64,000 nt of DNA from assembly GCF_014208105.1 (NCBI RefSeq), contig NZ_JACHMQ010000001.1, positions 7,068,001-7,132,000 on the forward strand, written 5' to 3'. Positions 10,250 to 18,803 of the stretch are shown here, piece by piece (position 1 is the first letter of the stretch; the number at the start of each line of letters is the position of its first letter). Position numbers and translations under genes: made by a program. Under the pieces are notes generated by a model. The model saw only the letters and a list, made by a program, of their open reading frames with translations, ran no database searches and was not told the origin of the DNA. Origin of the DNA: Actinomadura coerulea. GTDB taxonomy: Bacteria; Actinomycetota; Actinomycetes; Streptosporangiales; Streptosporangiaceae.

Positions 10250-11164
10250 ATGGCCAAGCGCAAGGGCAAGGGACCCACTCCCAAAGCCGAGGACCGGCAC
10301 TGGCACGGCAAGCGCCAGAAGGCCCGCGCCGTCAAGAGCTCCAAGCGCACCGGCACGCCGACGCTGGGGCCGGGCGGCCGCGACCAGACCTCCTCGGACA
10401 ACCGCCCCGCGGGACGTCCCGCGGGCGCCCGGCGCGCGACCGGCGAGGTCCCCGAGCTCGTCACCGGGCGCAACCCCGTCGTCGAGGCGCTCCGCGCGGG
10501 CGTGCCCGGCACGGCCCTGTACGTCATGTCCAGCACCGACGAGCGGGTGCGCGAGGCGATCCAGATCGCCGCCGACCGGCGCATCCCGCTGCTGGAGACC
10601 GGGAAGAACGAGCTCGACCGGCTGACCGACGGCGCCGTCCACCAGGGCATCGCGCTCCAGGTCAAGCCCTACCGCTACGCGCACCCGGACGACCTGCTCA
10701 AGGGCACGGCCCCGCTGATCGTCGCGGTGGACGGCATCACCGACCCCCGCAACCTCGGCGCGATCGTCCGCTCCGCGTCCGCGTTCGGCGCGACCGGCGT
10801 GGTCGTCCCGGAGCGGCGCGCGGCGGGCGTCACGGCCGGCGCCTGGAAGTCGTCCGCGGGAACCCTCGCGAACATCCCGGTCGCACAGGCCACCAACCTC
10901 TCCCGCCAGCTCAAGGCCTACCAGAAGGCCGGCTGCTTCGTCGCCGGGCTGGACGCCGGCGGCGGCGTGACCGTCGCCGACCTGGAGCTCGCGTCCGGGC
11001 CGTTCGTGCTGGTCGTGGGCTCGGAGGGGAAGGGCCTCGGACGGCTCGTCGCCGACACCTGCGACATGCTCGTCACGATCCCGATGCCGGGCCGGGCCGA
11101 GTCGCTCAACGCCGGAGTCGCCGCGGGCATCGCGCTGTACGAGATCAGCCGGCTCCGCGCCTGA
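10250..11164 (+). CDS. rlmB: 23S rRNA (guanosine-2'-O-)-methyltransferase RlmB
   Basis: A SpoU-class SPOUT methyltransferase that methylates G2251 of 23S rRNA. The 304 residues comprise a basic disordered N-terminus (1-65, typical of actinobacterial members), the RNA-binding substrate domain starting TGRNPVVEAL, and three SPOUT motifs: DPRNLGAIVRSA, VGSEGKGL and PMPGRAESLNAGVAAGI, which form the SAM-binding trefoil knot. GAGGGG lies 10 nt before the ATG. The 125-nt gap after cysS contains an AT-rich GGATAAAAT at about 10,149, a possible own -10 element. Confidence 0.95.
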   Translation: MAKRKGKGPTPKAEDRHWHGKRQKARAVKSSKRTGTPTLGPGGRDQTSSDNRPAGRPAGARRATGEVPELVTGRNPVVEALRAGVPGTALYVMSSTDERVREAIQIAADRRIPLLETGKNELDRLTDGAVHQGIALQVKPYRYAHPDDLLKGTAPLIVAVDGITDPRNLGAIVRSASAFGATGVVVPERRAAGVTAGAWKSSAGTLANIPVAQATNLSRQLKAYQKAGCFVAGLDAGGGVTVADLELASGPFVLVVGSEGKGLGRLVADTCDMLVTIPMPGRAESLNAGVAAGIALYEISRLRA

Positions 11165-11177
11165 GACCGGAAATAAT

Positions 11178-11204
11178 CTCAACGTTCAGATAATTGACGT
11201 TGAG
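11178..11204. promoter_or_regulatory. perfect inverted repeat, candidate operator of the EamA gene
   Basis: CTCAACGT (11178-11185) and ACGTTGAG (11197-11204) form a perfect 8-bp inverted repeat with an 11-nt AT-rich spacer that contains GATAAT. The right arm touches the GTG start codon. Placement over the -10 and start suggests repressor binding; the sequence resembles MarR-type sites. No regulator gene is adjacent. Confidence 0.5.
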
Positions 11205-12110
11205 GTGAATCAGACGACAGCCCTCCCGGCCCCCGCGCTGCGCACCCGCTACGCCTCCGACCTCGCGCTCGCCGCGCTCGCCCCCGCGAGCTGGGGCACC
11301 ACCTACGTGGTCACCACCACGCTCCTGCCCGACGGCCGCCCCCTGCTCGCCGCCACGATGCGCGCGCTACCGGCCGGGCTGGTGCTGCTCGCCGCCACCC
11401 GCCGCCTCCCGCGCGGCGACTGGTGGTGGAAGTCGATCGTCCTCGGCCTGCTGAACTTCGGCGCCTTCTTCCCGCTGATCTTCTTCGCCGCCTACCGGCT
11501 CCCCGGCGGCGTCGCCGCGACGATCGGCTCCGTCCAGCCCCTGGTCGTGGCGCTGCTGTCGATCGGCGTCCTGCGGATCCGCCCGGCCCGCGCCGTCCTG
11601 TACTCGGCCCTCGCCGGCACCGGCGGCGTCGCGCTGCTGACCCTCGGCGCCGACGCCCGCCTCGACCCCCTCGGCATCGCCGCCATGCTCACCGCGACGT
11701 CCCTCATGGCCACCGCGATCATCCTGGCCAAGAAGTGGGGACGGCCCGAATCGCCCCTGGTCATGACCGGCTGGCAGCTCACCGTCGGCGGCCTCGTCCT
11801 CCTGCCGCTCACCCTGGCGCTCGAAGGCGCCCCGTCCTCGCTGTCCGGCGAGAACCTCCTCGGCTTCACCTACCTCGGCATCGTCGGCACCGCGATCGCC
11901 TACGCCCTGTGGTTCCGCGGCATCGACCGCCTGCCCCCGACGTCCGTCTCACTCCTCGGCCTCACCAACCCGATGGTCGCCACCCTGGCGGGCCTGCTGA
12001 TCCTCGGCCAGACCCTCACCCCGTGGCAGGTCGTCGGCTTCACCATCGCCCTCGGCGCCCTCGTCGCCGGCCAGACCTTCAACCGGAGACCGCGGCCCGC
12101 CGCCTCCTGA
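11205..12110 (+). CDS. EamA/DMT-family transporter
   Basis: The 301-residue inner-membrane protein has about ten hydrophobic helices in two homologous EamA halves (APASWGTTYVVTT in half one; GLLILGQTLTPWQVVGFTI at the end of half two). The family exports amino acids, metabolites or drugs; the substrate cannot be read here. The start is a GTG directly after the inverted repeat, with TTGAGG as weak ribosome site. Its 3' end overlaps the convergent sigma gene by 32 nt. Confidence 0.88.
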   Translation: MNQTTALPAPALRTRYASDLALAALAPASWGTTYVVTTTLLPDGRPLLAATMRALPAGLVLLAATRRLPRGDWWWKSIVLGLLNFGAFFPLIFFAAYRLPGGVAATIGSVQPLVVALLSIGVLRIRPARAVLYSALAGTGGVALLTLGADARLDPLGIAAMLTATSLMATAIILAKKWGRPESPLVMTGWQLTVGGLVLLPLTLALEGAPSSLSGENLLGFTYLGIVGTAIAYALWFRGIDRLPPTSVSLLGLTNPMVATLAGLLILGQTLTPWQVVGFTIALGALVAGQTFNRRPRPAAS

Positions 12111-13251
12111 GGAACGCCCGCTCGGCCTCGTCCTCCGTGAGCCGCAGGGCCTCCTCGTAAGCCTCAGCGGCTTCCGCGTCCCGCCCGAGCCGCCTCAGCA
12201 GATCAGCACGCACCGCATGAAACAGGTAGTACCGGCCCAGATGGAGCCCCTCCACCAGCTCCAGCGCGGCCCCGGCCCCCCGTACCTCACCGACCACCAC
12301 AGCCCGATTGAGCGCCACCACGGGACTGGTCGCCACGACCATCAACTGGTCGTACAACTGGAGAACCTGATCCCACCGCGTGTCCTCGGCCCGCGCCGCG
12401 TCCCCGTGCACCGCGTTGATCGCCGCCTGGATCTGGTAGGGCCCGGGCCGTCCGATCTGGAGGCACCTCCGCACCAGCGCCTGCCCCTCCTCCACGAGCT
12501 CCCGGTCCCAGAGCCCGCGATCCTGGTCGGCCAGCAGCACCAGCTCCCCGTCCCGCCGCCGGGCGCCCCTGCGGGACTCGACGAGCAGCATCAACGCCAG
12601 CAGCCCCAGCACCTCGGGCTCGTCCGGCATCAGCTCCCGCAGCACCCGCCCCAGCCGAACCGCCTCGGCCCCCAGCTCCTCGCGCCCGCCGTACCCCTCG
12701 TTGAACACCAGATAGACGACCGCCAGCACGCCGGACAGCCGCCCGGGCAGCTCCCCCTCCTCCGGCACCCGGTACGGGATCCCCGCGTCCCGGATCTTCG
12801 CCTTCGCCCGCACCAGCCGCTGCGCCATCGTCTTCTCCGGCACCAGGAACGCCCGCGCGATCTCCGCAGTCGACAGCCCGCCCAGCAACCGGAGCGTCAG
12901 GGCGACCCGCGCCTCCATCCCCAGCGCCGGATGGCAGCACGTGAAGATCAGCCGCAGCCGATCGTCCTCCACCGCGGCCGCCTCGACCGGCTCCGCCGCG
13001 TTGAGCAGCACGGCCTGCGCGTACTTCCCGGCCCGCGCCGCCTCCCGCCGCAGCCGGTCGATCGCCTTGTTCCGCGCCGTCGTGATGATCCACCCGGCCG
13101 GGGCGGCCGGCGTCCCCTCCCGCGGCCACCGGCGCACCGCCTCGGCGAACGCCTCCTGGACCGCCTCCTCGGCGGCGTCCACATCGCCGAACACCCGGAC
13201 CAGCACGGCCACCGCCCGCCCGTGCTCCTCCCGGAAGACCCGCTCGATCAC
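12079..13251 (-). CDS. second ECF42-type sigma factor
   Basis: The 390-residue protein has the same architecture as the sigma gene at 6.6 kb: region 2 (AEEAVQEAFAEAVRRW), region 4 HTH (LSTAEIARAFLVPEKTMAQRLVRAKAKI), and the ECF42 C-terminal extension with VYLVFNEGY and LLALMLLVESRRGARR. The GTG start overlaps the stop of its YCII partner (GTGA), again translational coupling. The 3' end runs 32 nt into the convergent EamA gene, so the two transcripts share complementary tails. Confidence 0.92.
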   Translation of the reverse strand: MIERVFREEHGRAVAVLVRVFGDVDAAEEAVQEAFAEAVRRWPREGTPAAPAGWIITTARNKAIDRLRREAARAGKYAQAVLLNAAEPVEAAAVEDDRLRLIFTCCHPALGMEARVALTLRLLGGLSTAEIARAFLVPEKTMAQRLVRAKAKIRDAGIPYRVPEEGELPGRLSGVLAVVYLVFNEGYGGREELGAEAVRLGRVLRELMPDEPEVLGLLALMLLVESRRGARRRDGELVLLADQDRGLWDRELVEEGQALVRRCLQIGRPGPYQIQAAINAVHGDAARAEDTRWDQVLQLYDQLMVVATSPVVALNRAVVVGEVRGAGAALELVEGLHLGRYYLFHAVRADLLRRLGRDAEAAEAYEEALRLTEDEAERAFLRRRRAAVSG

Positions 13252-13595
13252 CCCTCGCCCAGGAACGGCCGCACCTCGATCGGCAACCCGGTCACCTGCG
13301 TGAACCTCGCCGCCACCTTCAGCGCCGCGTCCAGGTCCTTCACCTTGACGATGGCGAGCCCGCCGATGTGCTCCTTGCCCTCCGTCCACGGCCCGTCCGT
13401 CGCGATCATCTCGTCCCCCCGCATGCACACCACGGTGCTCGCCTCCGGCTGCTCCAGCCCCCGCCCGAACACCCAGCACTCCTGCCGCTCCAGATCCCGC
13501 CGCACCTCGGCCAGCCGCGCCATGATCGGCTCCAGCACCTCCGGCGGCGGCACCTCCCCCACCGGCTGGATGATGTTGAGCACGTAGGACTTCAT
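13248..13595 (-). CDS. YCII/DGPF-domain protein, partner of second ECF42 sigma
   Basis: The 115-residue protein has the ATG preceded by GGAGGAGA. The signature is TDGPWTEGKEHIGGLAIVKV, a DGPW variant of the DGPF motif. The gene order (YCII then ECF42, 4-nt overlap) is identical to the module at 6.2-7.8 kb, but no hydrolase follows. The sequence is only distantly like the first YCII protein, so the two modules are not a recent local duplication. Confidence 0.88.
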   Translation of the reverse strand: MKSYVLNIIQPVGEVPPPEVLEPIMARLAEVRRDLERQECWVFGRGLEQPEASTVVCMRGDEMIATDGPWTEGKEHIGGLAIVKVKDLDAALKVAARFTQVTGLPIEVRPFLGEG

Positions 13596-13763
13596 CTCTC
13601 CTCCTCCACGACCACCGCCAGCACCCCTCCCCCAGTCCTTCCCCGCGATGCCCGGCCGTGCGCACCCCTAGACGAACGAGCCCCCCGCAGATCGACACCC
13701 ACCCCGGAAAATCTCCCCGGATCCCCCCGAGCCCCCAAGTCGACTACGATGCGGGACGAGCCC

Positions 13764-13836
13764 GCCGGCGTAGCTCAATTGGCAGAGCATCTGTCTTGTA
13801 AACAGAAGGTTAGGGGTTCAAGTCCCCTCGCCGGCT
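13764..13836 (+). tRNA. tRNA-Thr (anticodon UGU)
   Basis: The acceptor stem GCCGGCG pairs with CGCCGGC (13829-13835). The D arm is GCTC..GAGC. The anticodon stem TCTGT/ACAGA has loop CTTGTAA, giving anticodon TGT at 13797-13799, and the T arm is AGGGGTTCAAGTCCCCT. CCA is not exactly encoded (discriminator T, then CCC). The gene reads ACA codons. Its 3' half is the attachment site of an integrative element and recurs at 29.0 and 30.7 kb. Confidence 0.97.
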
Positions 13837-13857
13837 CCCAGCTCAAAGCCCCCTTCC
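13795..13857 (+). other. attL of the integrative element (63-bp identity)
   Basis: The block runs from the anticodon loop of tRNA-Thr through the 3' end and the left arm of the following hairpin. It is identical over 63 bp to 29010-29072 and over its first 51 bp to 30703-30753. Integration therefore preserves a complete tRNA gene at this side. The integrase gene lies immediately to the right. Confidence 0.92.
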
Positions 13858-13878
13858 GGCTCTTGGAAGGGGGCTTTT
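13845..13878 (+). terminator. intrinsic terminator after tRNA-Thr, facing the integrase end
   Basis: The 13-bp perfect stem AAAGCCCCCTTCC/GGAAGGGGGCTTT has a 7-nt loop and ends in TTTT. The left arm is part of the att identity block. The same stem with a different loop is repeated at 29060-29093. Confidence 0.85.
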
Positions 13879-13902
13879 GCTAACGGGTTTGCTAACAGCC
13901 GC

Positions 13903-15126
13903 CTACGCCGCGCCGTCGATCCTGTCGGCGAAGATCGTGGCCGCTTCGGCGAGCTGCTCGCTGACGACGTGCGCGTAGACCCGAAGCGTGATCGCCGGGT
14001 CAGCGTGCCCAAGCCGGGCCGCGACGACGTGGACGGGAACGCCCGCCAGGAGCAGAGTCGTCGCGTGGACGTGGCGGAGGTCGTGGAGCCTTGCGTGGGG
14101 GAGAGGCGTCACACCGTCCGCCGCGTTGTGCTCTTTGATCAGCGTGGCCATGAGGGACGAGACCGTGTCCGGGTGGACCGGCTCACCCCATCCTGTGGCG
14201 AACACGTGGCCGTCCTCTGCGCCCTTCCAGAACTCACCGGCCTTGAGCTTGTCGGCGAGCTGGCGCTTGCGATGGGCCTTGAGGACGTCGACCGTGCCGG
14301 GATCAAGGCTCACGACGCGAGACCGGCCGCTCTTGGTCGTCCCCTCGATGCGCTCGCCGGCGACGAACCCCACCGACCCCTTGATGTGGATCGAGGCCCC
14401 GTCGAGGTCGACGTCCGGCCACCGCAGGTTGAGCAGCTCACCGCGGCGAGCACCGGTGTAGGCGGCCAGGTGGAAGAAGGCCGACAGCCGATGGCCCTCA
14501 GCGGAGACGAGGAAGGCCCGGAGCTGCGCAGGCGTCCAGACCTTCCCCGGCTCACCGTGGTGCAGCCGAGGCCGCTTCGCGCGCTCGGTGGGGTTGGACG
14601 CGATCAGCTCATCAACCCGGACAGCGTCACCGAACGCCTTCCGAAGTACCGAGTGCACATGCGCGATCGTCCGAGGCGAGAGCCCCGCACCCTTTCGGCC
14701 GCCCACGGTGAGGAGGTCGCGGTAGAGCTTGGTGATCTGGCCGGGCCGGACGGCCTGGAGCCGCAGGCCGCCGATGTTGGGCCGGACGTGCCGGTCGATC
14801 AGGTACCGGTAGTTGGCCAGGGTCTTGGGCTTGATCTCGACCGCGTGAGCGTCGAGCCACTCGTCCAGGTACTCGCCCACAGTGATGGCGTTGCGGTCGA
14901 TGTACTCACCCCGCCGCGCCCTCACACGTGCCTCGTCGCGCGCTTCCTTGGCGGCATCTTCGGTCGGGAAGCCGCCGACCCATTTGGGTTTCGAGACGCC
15001 GGTTTCGGGGTCCGTGACGCGGATGACGTAGGACCAGGTCTTGCCCCGCTTCATCACGCCGTCACGAAGCTTGGACTTACCGGGCCGGCGTGGCTCTTCG
15101 GGGTTGGCGAGAGCGGTCTTGGTCAT
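13903..15126 (-). CDS. int: tyrosine-recombinase integrase of a pSAM2-like element
   Basis: The 407-residue protein mediates site-specific integration into tRNA-Thr. An Arm-type N-terminal domain (VMKRGKTWSYVIRV) is followed by a SAM-like core-binding domain (TVGEYLDEWLDAH) and the catalytic domain. That domain carries the Arg in TGARRGELLNLRW, the His-x-x-Arg in LHDLRHVHAT, the second His in LGHAD and the Tyr nucleophile in RVYAHV. The ATG overlaps the upstream xis stop (TGATG), so int and xis are coupled. All catalytic residues are present; it should be active. Confidence 0.95.
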   Translation of the reverse strand: MTKTALANPEEPRRPGKSKLRDGVMKRGKTWSYVIRVTDPETGVSKPKWVGGFPTEDAAKEARDEARVRARRGEYIDRNAITVGEYLDEWLDAHAVEIKPKTLANYRYLIDRHVRPNIGGLRLQAVRPGQITKLYRDLLTVGGRKGAGLSPRTIAHVHSVLRKAFGDAVRVDELIASNPTERAKRPRLHHGEPGKVWTPAQLRAFLVSAEGHRLSAFFHLAAYTGARRGELLNLRWPDVDLDGASIHIKGSVGFVAGERIEGTTKSGRSRVVSLDPGTVDVLKAHRKRQLADKLKAGEFWKGAEDGHVFATGWGEPVHPDTVSSLMATLIKEHNAADGVTPLPHARLHDLRHVHATTLLLAGVPVHVVAARLGHADPAITLRVYAHVVSEQLAEAATIFADRIDGAA

Positions 15127-15305
15127 CAGGCTGCCTCTTCCATCAGAGCGTTGACGTAGTCGTTGAGGGCGTTGAGCGGGATGCGGCGCGCACCATCGAT
15201 GCGGACGGAGCGGACGGCGCCGGAGGCGAGGAGTTCGTAGAGCTTGCTGCGCGAGATGGCCAGCGCTTTGGCCGCTTCGGGGACGGTCAGCAGGAGCTTG
15301 GGCAC
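15126..15305 (-). CDS. xis: excisionase / MerR-like small HTH protein (59 aa)
   Basis: A short gene between repSA and int. It starts at a GTG with GGAG 7 nt upstream and ends in TGATG overlap with int. The peptide (LLTVPEAAKALAISRSKLYE, then SGAVRSVRIDGARRIP) is a winged-helix excisionase-type DNA-binding domain as found in AICE Xis proteins, which direct the integrase towards excision. The first 19 nt overlap the repSA end. Confidence 0.88.
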   Translation of the reverse strand: MPKLLLTVPEAAKALAISRSKLYELLASGAVRSVRIDGARRIPLNALNDYVNALMEEAA

Positions 15306-16711
15306 GCGAAACTCCGTTCATCGGTGGAGAGAGCCGGCATGGGCTTGCCGGTGAGTGCGGCGGTGAGGAGCGCTTCGCCAGGTGTCATGCCTTGCCCGAG
15401 GTAGCGCCAGTGCGCGACGACCAGGACCTGGTCGTCATCGAAGGGGAGCCGTCCGGTGGTGATCTCGTCGTGTTGTTGCTGGTTGTGCTCGATACGTGCC
15501 ATGCGCAGAGCGCCGAGGGTGGTGGAGTACCGGCGGGACTTGGTCGAGAAGTGGCCGCGGAAGCCGAGCATGTGAGCCCACTCCGCCAGCCGCAGCCCCG
15601 CGAACTCCTCCAGCGCGCCCAGCCGGAGGCACTCGGCGATGAGCCGCCGGGCGTGGCCGCTAACAGGTAGGTCGGTGAGTTCGTCGGTGGGGCGTATTCG
15701 GCGGTCGAGGGTGCCGACGCATTCGGCGGCTTTGGTGGCGTACTTGGCGATGTAGCCCGCCACAGCGGCATCGGTCAGTTCCCCGGAGGTGGTGATCGGC
15801 CGGACGTCGACCTGTGAGCCCCACGCATGCGTCAGGGCCGGGACGTCACCGGCCGCTGGACTCGACACCGTCACCGCTCCAACCGAGTGATCCACGGCCG
15901 CTTTGAGGAGGTCGAGGGTTGCCCAGGCGGGCGGTTGCGCGTCAGGGCCGCCGGGACCGTCCAGCCGAATCACGGCGTGGAAGTGGACCAGGCCGCGCCG
16001 CTGGTATTCGGCGACTTTGGCGAACGAGACCGTGAGCACGTCCCGCAGGTCTGAGACTCGGAGGCCTGCCGACCGGGCGACGTACCGCCGGAAGGCCAGA
16101 GCGAACCGGCGCCACAGCTCAGGAGCGTGCGCATTCCACAACACCGCGCCCGCGTAGTCGAAGCAGTCCGGGCAGATCGGTTGCCCGAGGCGCGGGTCAC
16201 CGTCGCTGTGCCGGACGGTGCAGGAGACCGGCCGCCCGTGCGGACACGTCCCGCCATCGCGTCGAGGACGGCAGGCGACCACGCCGCCGGCCTTGCCGGT
16301 GCGGCGGGTGTGGACGGGCCCGAACGAGGGCGCGGTGAGCGTGACGAACGCCGCCGGGTGAGTGCTCACGGTGTCCGGGACACCCTTGCCGCCGACCAGG
16401 CCAGCGCGGACGAGTTGGTAGGTGTCGGCGCGGTAGGTCTCGGCGCACGCCGGGCACCGGGACGCGCGCCGGGTCTTGCACGCCACCCGCAGTGTCCCGC
16501 CCGGCTCTTGGGCGGTGGAGTAGTGCCGGAGGATCTCGCCGGTCTGGGGGTCCAGGTGGGTGACGCGGCCCCGCAGGTGGACGGGTTGGGCACAACCGCC
16601 GGTGGAGTGTGCGCGGCGTGCCCAGGCGCGGAAGTCGGCGCGGTTGTACCGGTTGGCCATGTCACGCGCGGCCACACCGTTAATGAGCGGAGCCGAGGCG
16701 GGATCGGGCAC
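15287..16711 (-). CDS. repSA: RepSA-type replication initiator
   Basis: The 474-residue initiator resembles those of pSAM2-like elements, which replicate by rolling circle after excision. Cys-rich zinc-finger-like segments (CPACAE, CPHGRPVSC and CPDCFDYAG) precede the HUH motif in GLVHFHAVIRLDG, the metal-binding site of rolling-circle nucleases. A conserved YIAKYATKAAE segment supplies the candidate nicking tyrosine. The GTG start has AGGAGA about 10 nt upstream. It is part of the rep-xis-int operon. Confidence 0.9.
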   Translation of the reverse strand: MPDPASAPLINGVAARDMANRYNRADFRAWARRAHSTGGCAQPVHLRGRVTHLDPQTGEILRHYSTAQEPGGTLRVACKTRRASRCPACAETYRADTYQLVRAGLVGGKGVPDTVSTHPAAFVTLTAPSFGPVHTRRTGKAGGVVACRPRRDGGTCPHGRPVSCTVRHSDGDPRLGQPICPDCFDYAGAVLWNAHAPELWRRFALAFRRYVARSAGLRVSDLRDVLTVSFAKVAEYQRRGLVHFHAVIRLDGPGGPDAQPPAWATLDLLKAAVDHSVGAVTVSSPAAGDVPALTHAWGSQVDVRPITTSGELTDAAVAGYIAKYATKAAECVGTLDRRIRPTDELTDLPVSGHARRLIAECLRLGALEEFAGLRLAEWAHMLGFRGHFSTKSRRYSTTLGALRMARIEHNQQQHDEITTGRLPFDDDQVLVVAHWRYLGQGMTPGEALLTAALTGKPMPALSTDERSFACPSSC

Positions 16712-16804
16712 GATGAACGGGTCTCCTGTCCGTCTGCGGATGGATCGGGTGATGGGCCCGGCGTGGCCGCACTTGCTTGCCGGCGACAGCGGCCACGCCG
16801 GGAA

Positions 16805-16960
16805 CTACAAGGCCGAAGTGAGCCGGGCGAGCCCATCGGCAACGAGCGCCAGGCCGTGAGCGACGACGCGGACGGTCGCGGCGGCGCGTTCGGGATGGCG
16901 GACGGCGAACAGGCCCAGCACGACCCACATGCAGCCGAAGGCGCAGCGACGCAGGAACAT
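16805..16960 (-). CDS. small AICE protein with one hydrophobic segment (51 aa)
   Basis: The ATG is preceded by a near-perfect ribosome site (GAGGAGGG, 7 nt). The peptide begins MFLRRCAFGCMWVVLGLFAV and may be membrane-inserted; the rest is an Ala/Val-rich helix. It lies between the zinc-finger gene and repSA, where AICEs usually carry tiny unnamed ORFs. Function unknown. Confidence 0.6.
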   Translation of the reverse strand: MFLRRCAFGCMWVVLGLFAVRHPERAAATVRVVAHGLALVADGLARLTSAL

Positions 16961-16972
16961 CAGGTGCCCTCC

Positions 16973-17140
16973 TCAGGTGTGGCCGTGGCCGTGGCAGTCG
17001 GAACAGGTAGACCCATCGGAGGCGACCCCGCCTCCGCCGCACGTCCCGCACACCCAGGCCCGTACTTGGAGCGGCGGCCGCTCGTCCCGGGCCTCGCGGC
17101 GGGATTGGGTCGGGTGTGATGCCGGGGGCGGTGTGGCCAT
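16973..17140 (-). CDS. small DnaJ-type zinc-finger protein (55 aa)
   Basis: The ATG overlaps the previous stop (TGATG). The C-terminal half has CGTCGGGG and CSDCHGHGHT, two CxxC-G-x-G knuckles like the cysteine-rich domain of DnaJ, so it probably binds zinc. Such mini zinc-finger proteins are common in AICE transfer operons. Function unknown. Confidence 0.7.
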   Translation of the reverse strand: MATPPPASHPTQSRREARDERPPLQVRAWVCGTCGGGGVASDGSTCSDCHGHGHT

Positions 17141-17568
17141 CAGGCGAACCCTCCGAACCGGTCGCGGTCGATCGACCGGTCCATGTCGGCGTCGGGGTCC
17201 AGGACGATGTTGCTGTCGTAGCTGCGCCGGGCGCGGGACTCGCGCCTGTGCCGTTCGGGGATGTGGACGATGCTGTAGGTGATGCGGCCGAAGGTCCGTT
17301 CGGCGAAGTAGTGGCCGCCGCACTGACGGTCGTCGGTGACCTGCACCCCCATGAGTGCGGCCGTCTGGTCGACCAGCGCCGTCGAGGCGTCCTCGCTGAG
17401 ACGGATGAACACGTGGAAGTGCTGGCCGTACTCGTCGACCGGCACGGCCGGGTTGGCCTCCAAGAAGTCAGCGAGCGCGCGCAGGCCGGTGATGGTCTGG
17501 TGGCGGGCGAACAGGTCACCGGGCACCAGCGGTGAAGACTGGCCGGTCAGTTCGGTGGACGCGGTCAT
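17140..17568 (-). CDS. AICE-conserved protein of unknown function (142 aa)
   Basis: The ATG with GAGGAA at 8 nt is preferred over the GTG five codons upstream, which has no ribosome site. The sequence is soluble with no recognised domain. HFHVFIRLSEDAS and FAERTFGRITYSIVHIPE are alternating strands, and the C-terminus is acidic. Its stop is coupled to the zinc-finger gene and it follows the SpdB-like gene by 20 nt, so it belongs to the transfer operon. It may be a replication- or spread-accessory protein. Confidence 0.6.
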   Translation of the reverse strand: MTASTELTGQSSPLVPGDLFARHQTITGLRALADFLEANPAVPVDEYGQHFHVFIRLSEDASTALVDQTAALMGVQVTDDRQCGGHYFAERTFGRITYSIVHIPERHRRESRARRSYDSNIVLDPDADMDRSIDRDRFGGFA

Positions 17569-17588
17569 GGCAGGTTCCTCCACAGGGG

Positions 17589-18419
17589 TCAGGAGACGGG
17601 CGCTGTTGCGTGGGGCTGTTCGGTGCGGAGTTGGCGGAGCAGGTCTGAGGCGAGTTGGTTGGAGACGCCGAGCCGGGCGCGCAGCGCGTCACGGGTGATC
17701 GGCCGCCCGTGGCGGCTTTCGTGCTCGGTGGCGACGCGGCGCGCGAAGTCGACCAGCGGGGCGGCCGGAGCGGATTCGGACGAGGGCACCGCGGATTGCT
17801 CGGCGGCCGGGACCGGGGCCGGGACGGGGATGGATGTCTGGCCGTCCTGCTCGTCGCGGTCGCGGGGTTCGTCCTGGGCAGCGGAGACGGCTGCGGCGAC
17901 GGTGGGGCGTTCGTCCTCCCAGACCACCCATGGGGACGACGGCGAGGACGAGCCGGACGGGGACGAGACGACCGGGGCCGGGGCCGGGTCGGGACGGCCG
18001 AACGACTCGGGGATGGGTGAGGTGTGCGCCGTCGCCGGGGTGCCGGCCTTTCGGCGTTCCAGCATGGAGACCGAGACGAGGAACGCGCCCGCCGGGGTGC
18101 CCGCGGTGATCCAGCCCCAGACCGAGGGGTCGGCTTGGGCGAGGTTGGCGGCGAGGGAGAGCAGGATTCCGCCGACCAGGACCACCGTCGGCCACGTCAG
18201 CCGCCCCGTGTCCCGTCCGGTGCTCTTGTCTCGCTGGCGTTCCGCGGCGGCCATGACGCAGGTGAGGTCGATGCAGACCGCGATGGCCCAGGCCATCCAT
18301 CCGCGCTGACCGTGCTCGGTGGCGGTGTCGCGGATATGGGTGAACGACCCTGCCGCCGCGATCCCGGCCAGGACCACCACCGGCCCGGAGTCGGCCACCG
18401 CTCCGGCGAGCCGTCGCAT
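17589..18419 (-). CDS. spdB: SpdB-like DUF2637 membrane protein with C-terminal HTH
   Basis: The 276 residues include three to four helices in the first 120 (VVVLAGIAAAGSFTHI, GWMAWAIAVCIDLTCVMAA, TVVLVGGILLSLAANL), typical of DUF2637. A Pro/Ser-rich linker and a C-terminal helix-turn-helix-like segment follow (GRPITRDALRARLGVSNQLASDLLRQL). Spd proteins help plasmid spread along mycelium. The ATG is chosen because TGATG couples it to the preceding gene; a GTG one codon earlier is possible. Confidence 0.8.
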   Translation of the reverse strand: MRRLAGAVADSGPVVVLAGIAAAGSFTHIRDTATEHGQRGWMAWAIAVCIDLTCVMAAAERQRDKSTGRDTGRLTWPTVVLVGGILLSLAANLAQADPSVWGWITAGTPAGAFLVSVSMLERRKAGTPATAHTSPIPESFGRPDPAPAPVVSSPSGSSSPSSPWVVWEDERPTVAAAVSAAQDEPRDRDEQDGQTSIPVPAPVPAAEQSAVPSSESAPAAPLVDFARRVATEHESRHGRPITRDALRARLGVSNQLASDLLRQLRTEQPHATAPVS

Positions 18420-18772
18420 CACGCCACCCGCCGGGAAGTGACGAGCGCGAGCAGCGCGGCCAGTTCGGCGTCACATCCGTGCTCGTCGGCCCAGCCGTTG
18501 ACCTCGCCGGTCCGGGACGAGGCGAACGACTCGGCGCAGGAGTCACAGACCGCGACGTCCAGGCCCCGCAGCTCGTCCCACACAACGCGCACCGGCCGGC
18601 GGCTCGACGAGGAAGAGGACGAGACAGCGGACGGCCGGGACGATGCCGGGACCGAGGCGGACAGGACGGGGACGGGCCAAGGACGAACGGCGAGGACGCG
18701 GGGAGCCACGGAAGCCTCCAGGACCGGTTTCGGACATGGGTCGGGTAGGGACGTGGCGTGATCAGGGCTCAC
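18419..18772 (-). CDS. small AICE protein with CxxC, unknown (117 aa)
   Basis: The N-terminal half is Ser/Pro/Val-rich and low in complexity, including a run of eight serines. The C-terminal half contains VAVCDSCAESF, a possible half zinc knuckle, and a helical end. The GTG start has no good ribosome site and lies 31 nt after the TraB-like gene. Position, between traB and spdB, is the main support. Confidence 0.5.
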   Translation of the reverse strand: MSPDHATSLPDPCPKPVLEASVAPRVLAVRPWPVPVLSASVPASSRPSAVSSSSSSSRRPVRVVWDELRGLDVAVCDSCAESFASSRTGEVNGWADEHGCDAELAALLALVTSRRVA

Positions 18773-18803
18773 GCCAAGCCGGGAAGAGAAGGGACCGGAC
18801 CGG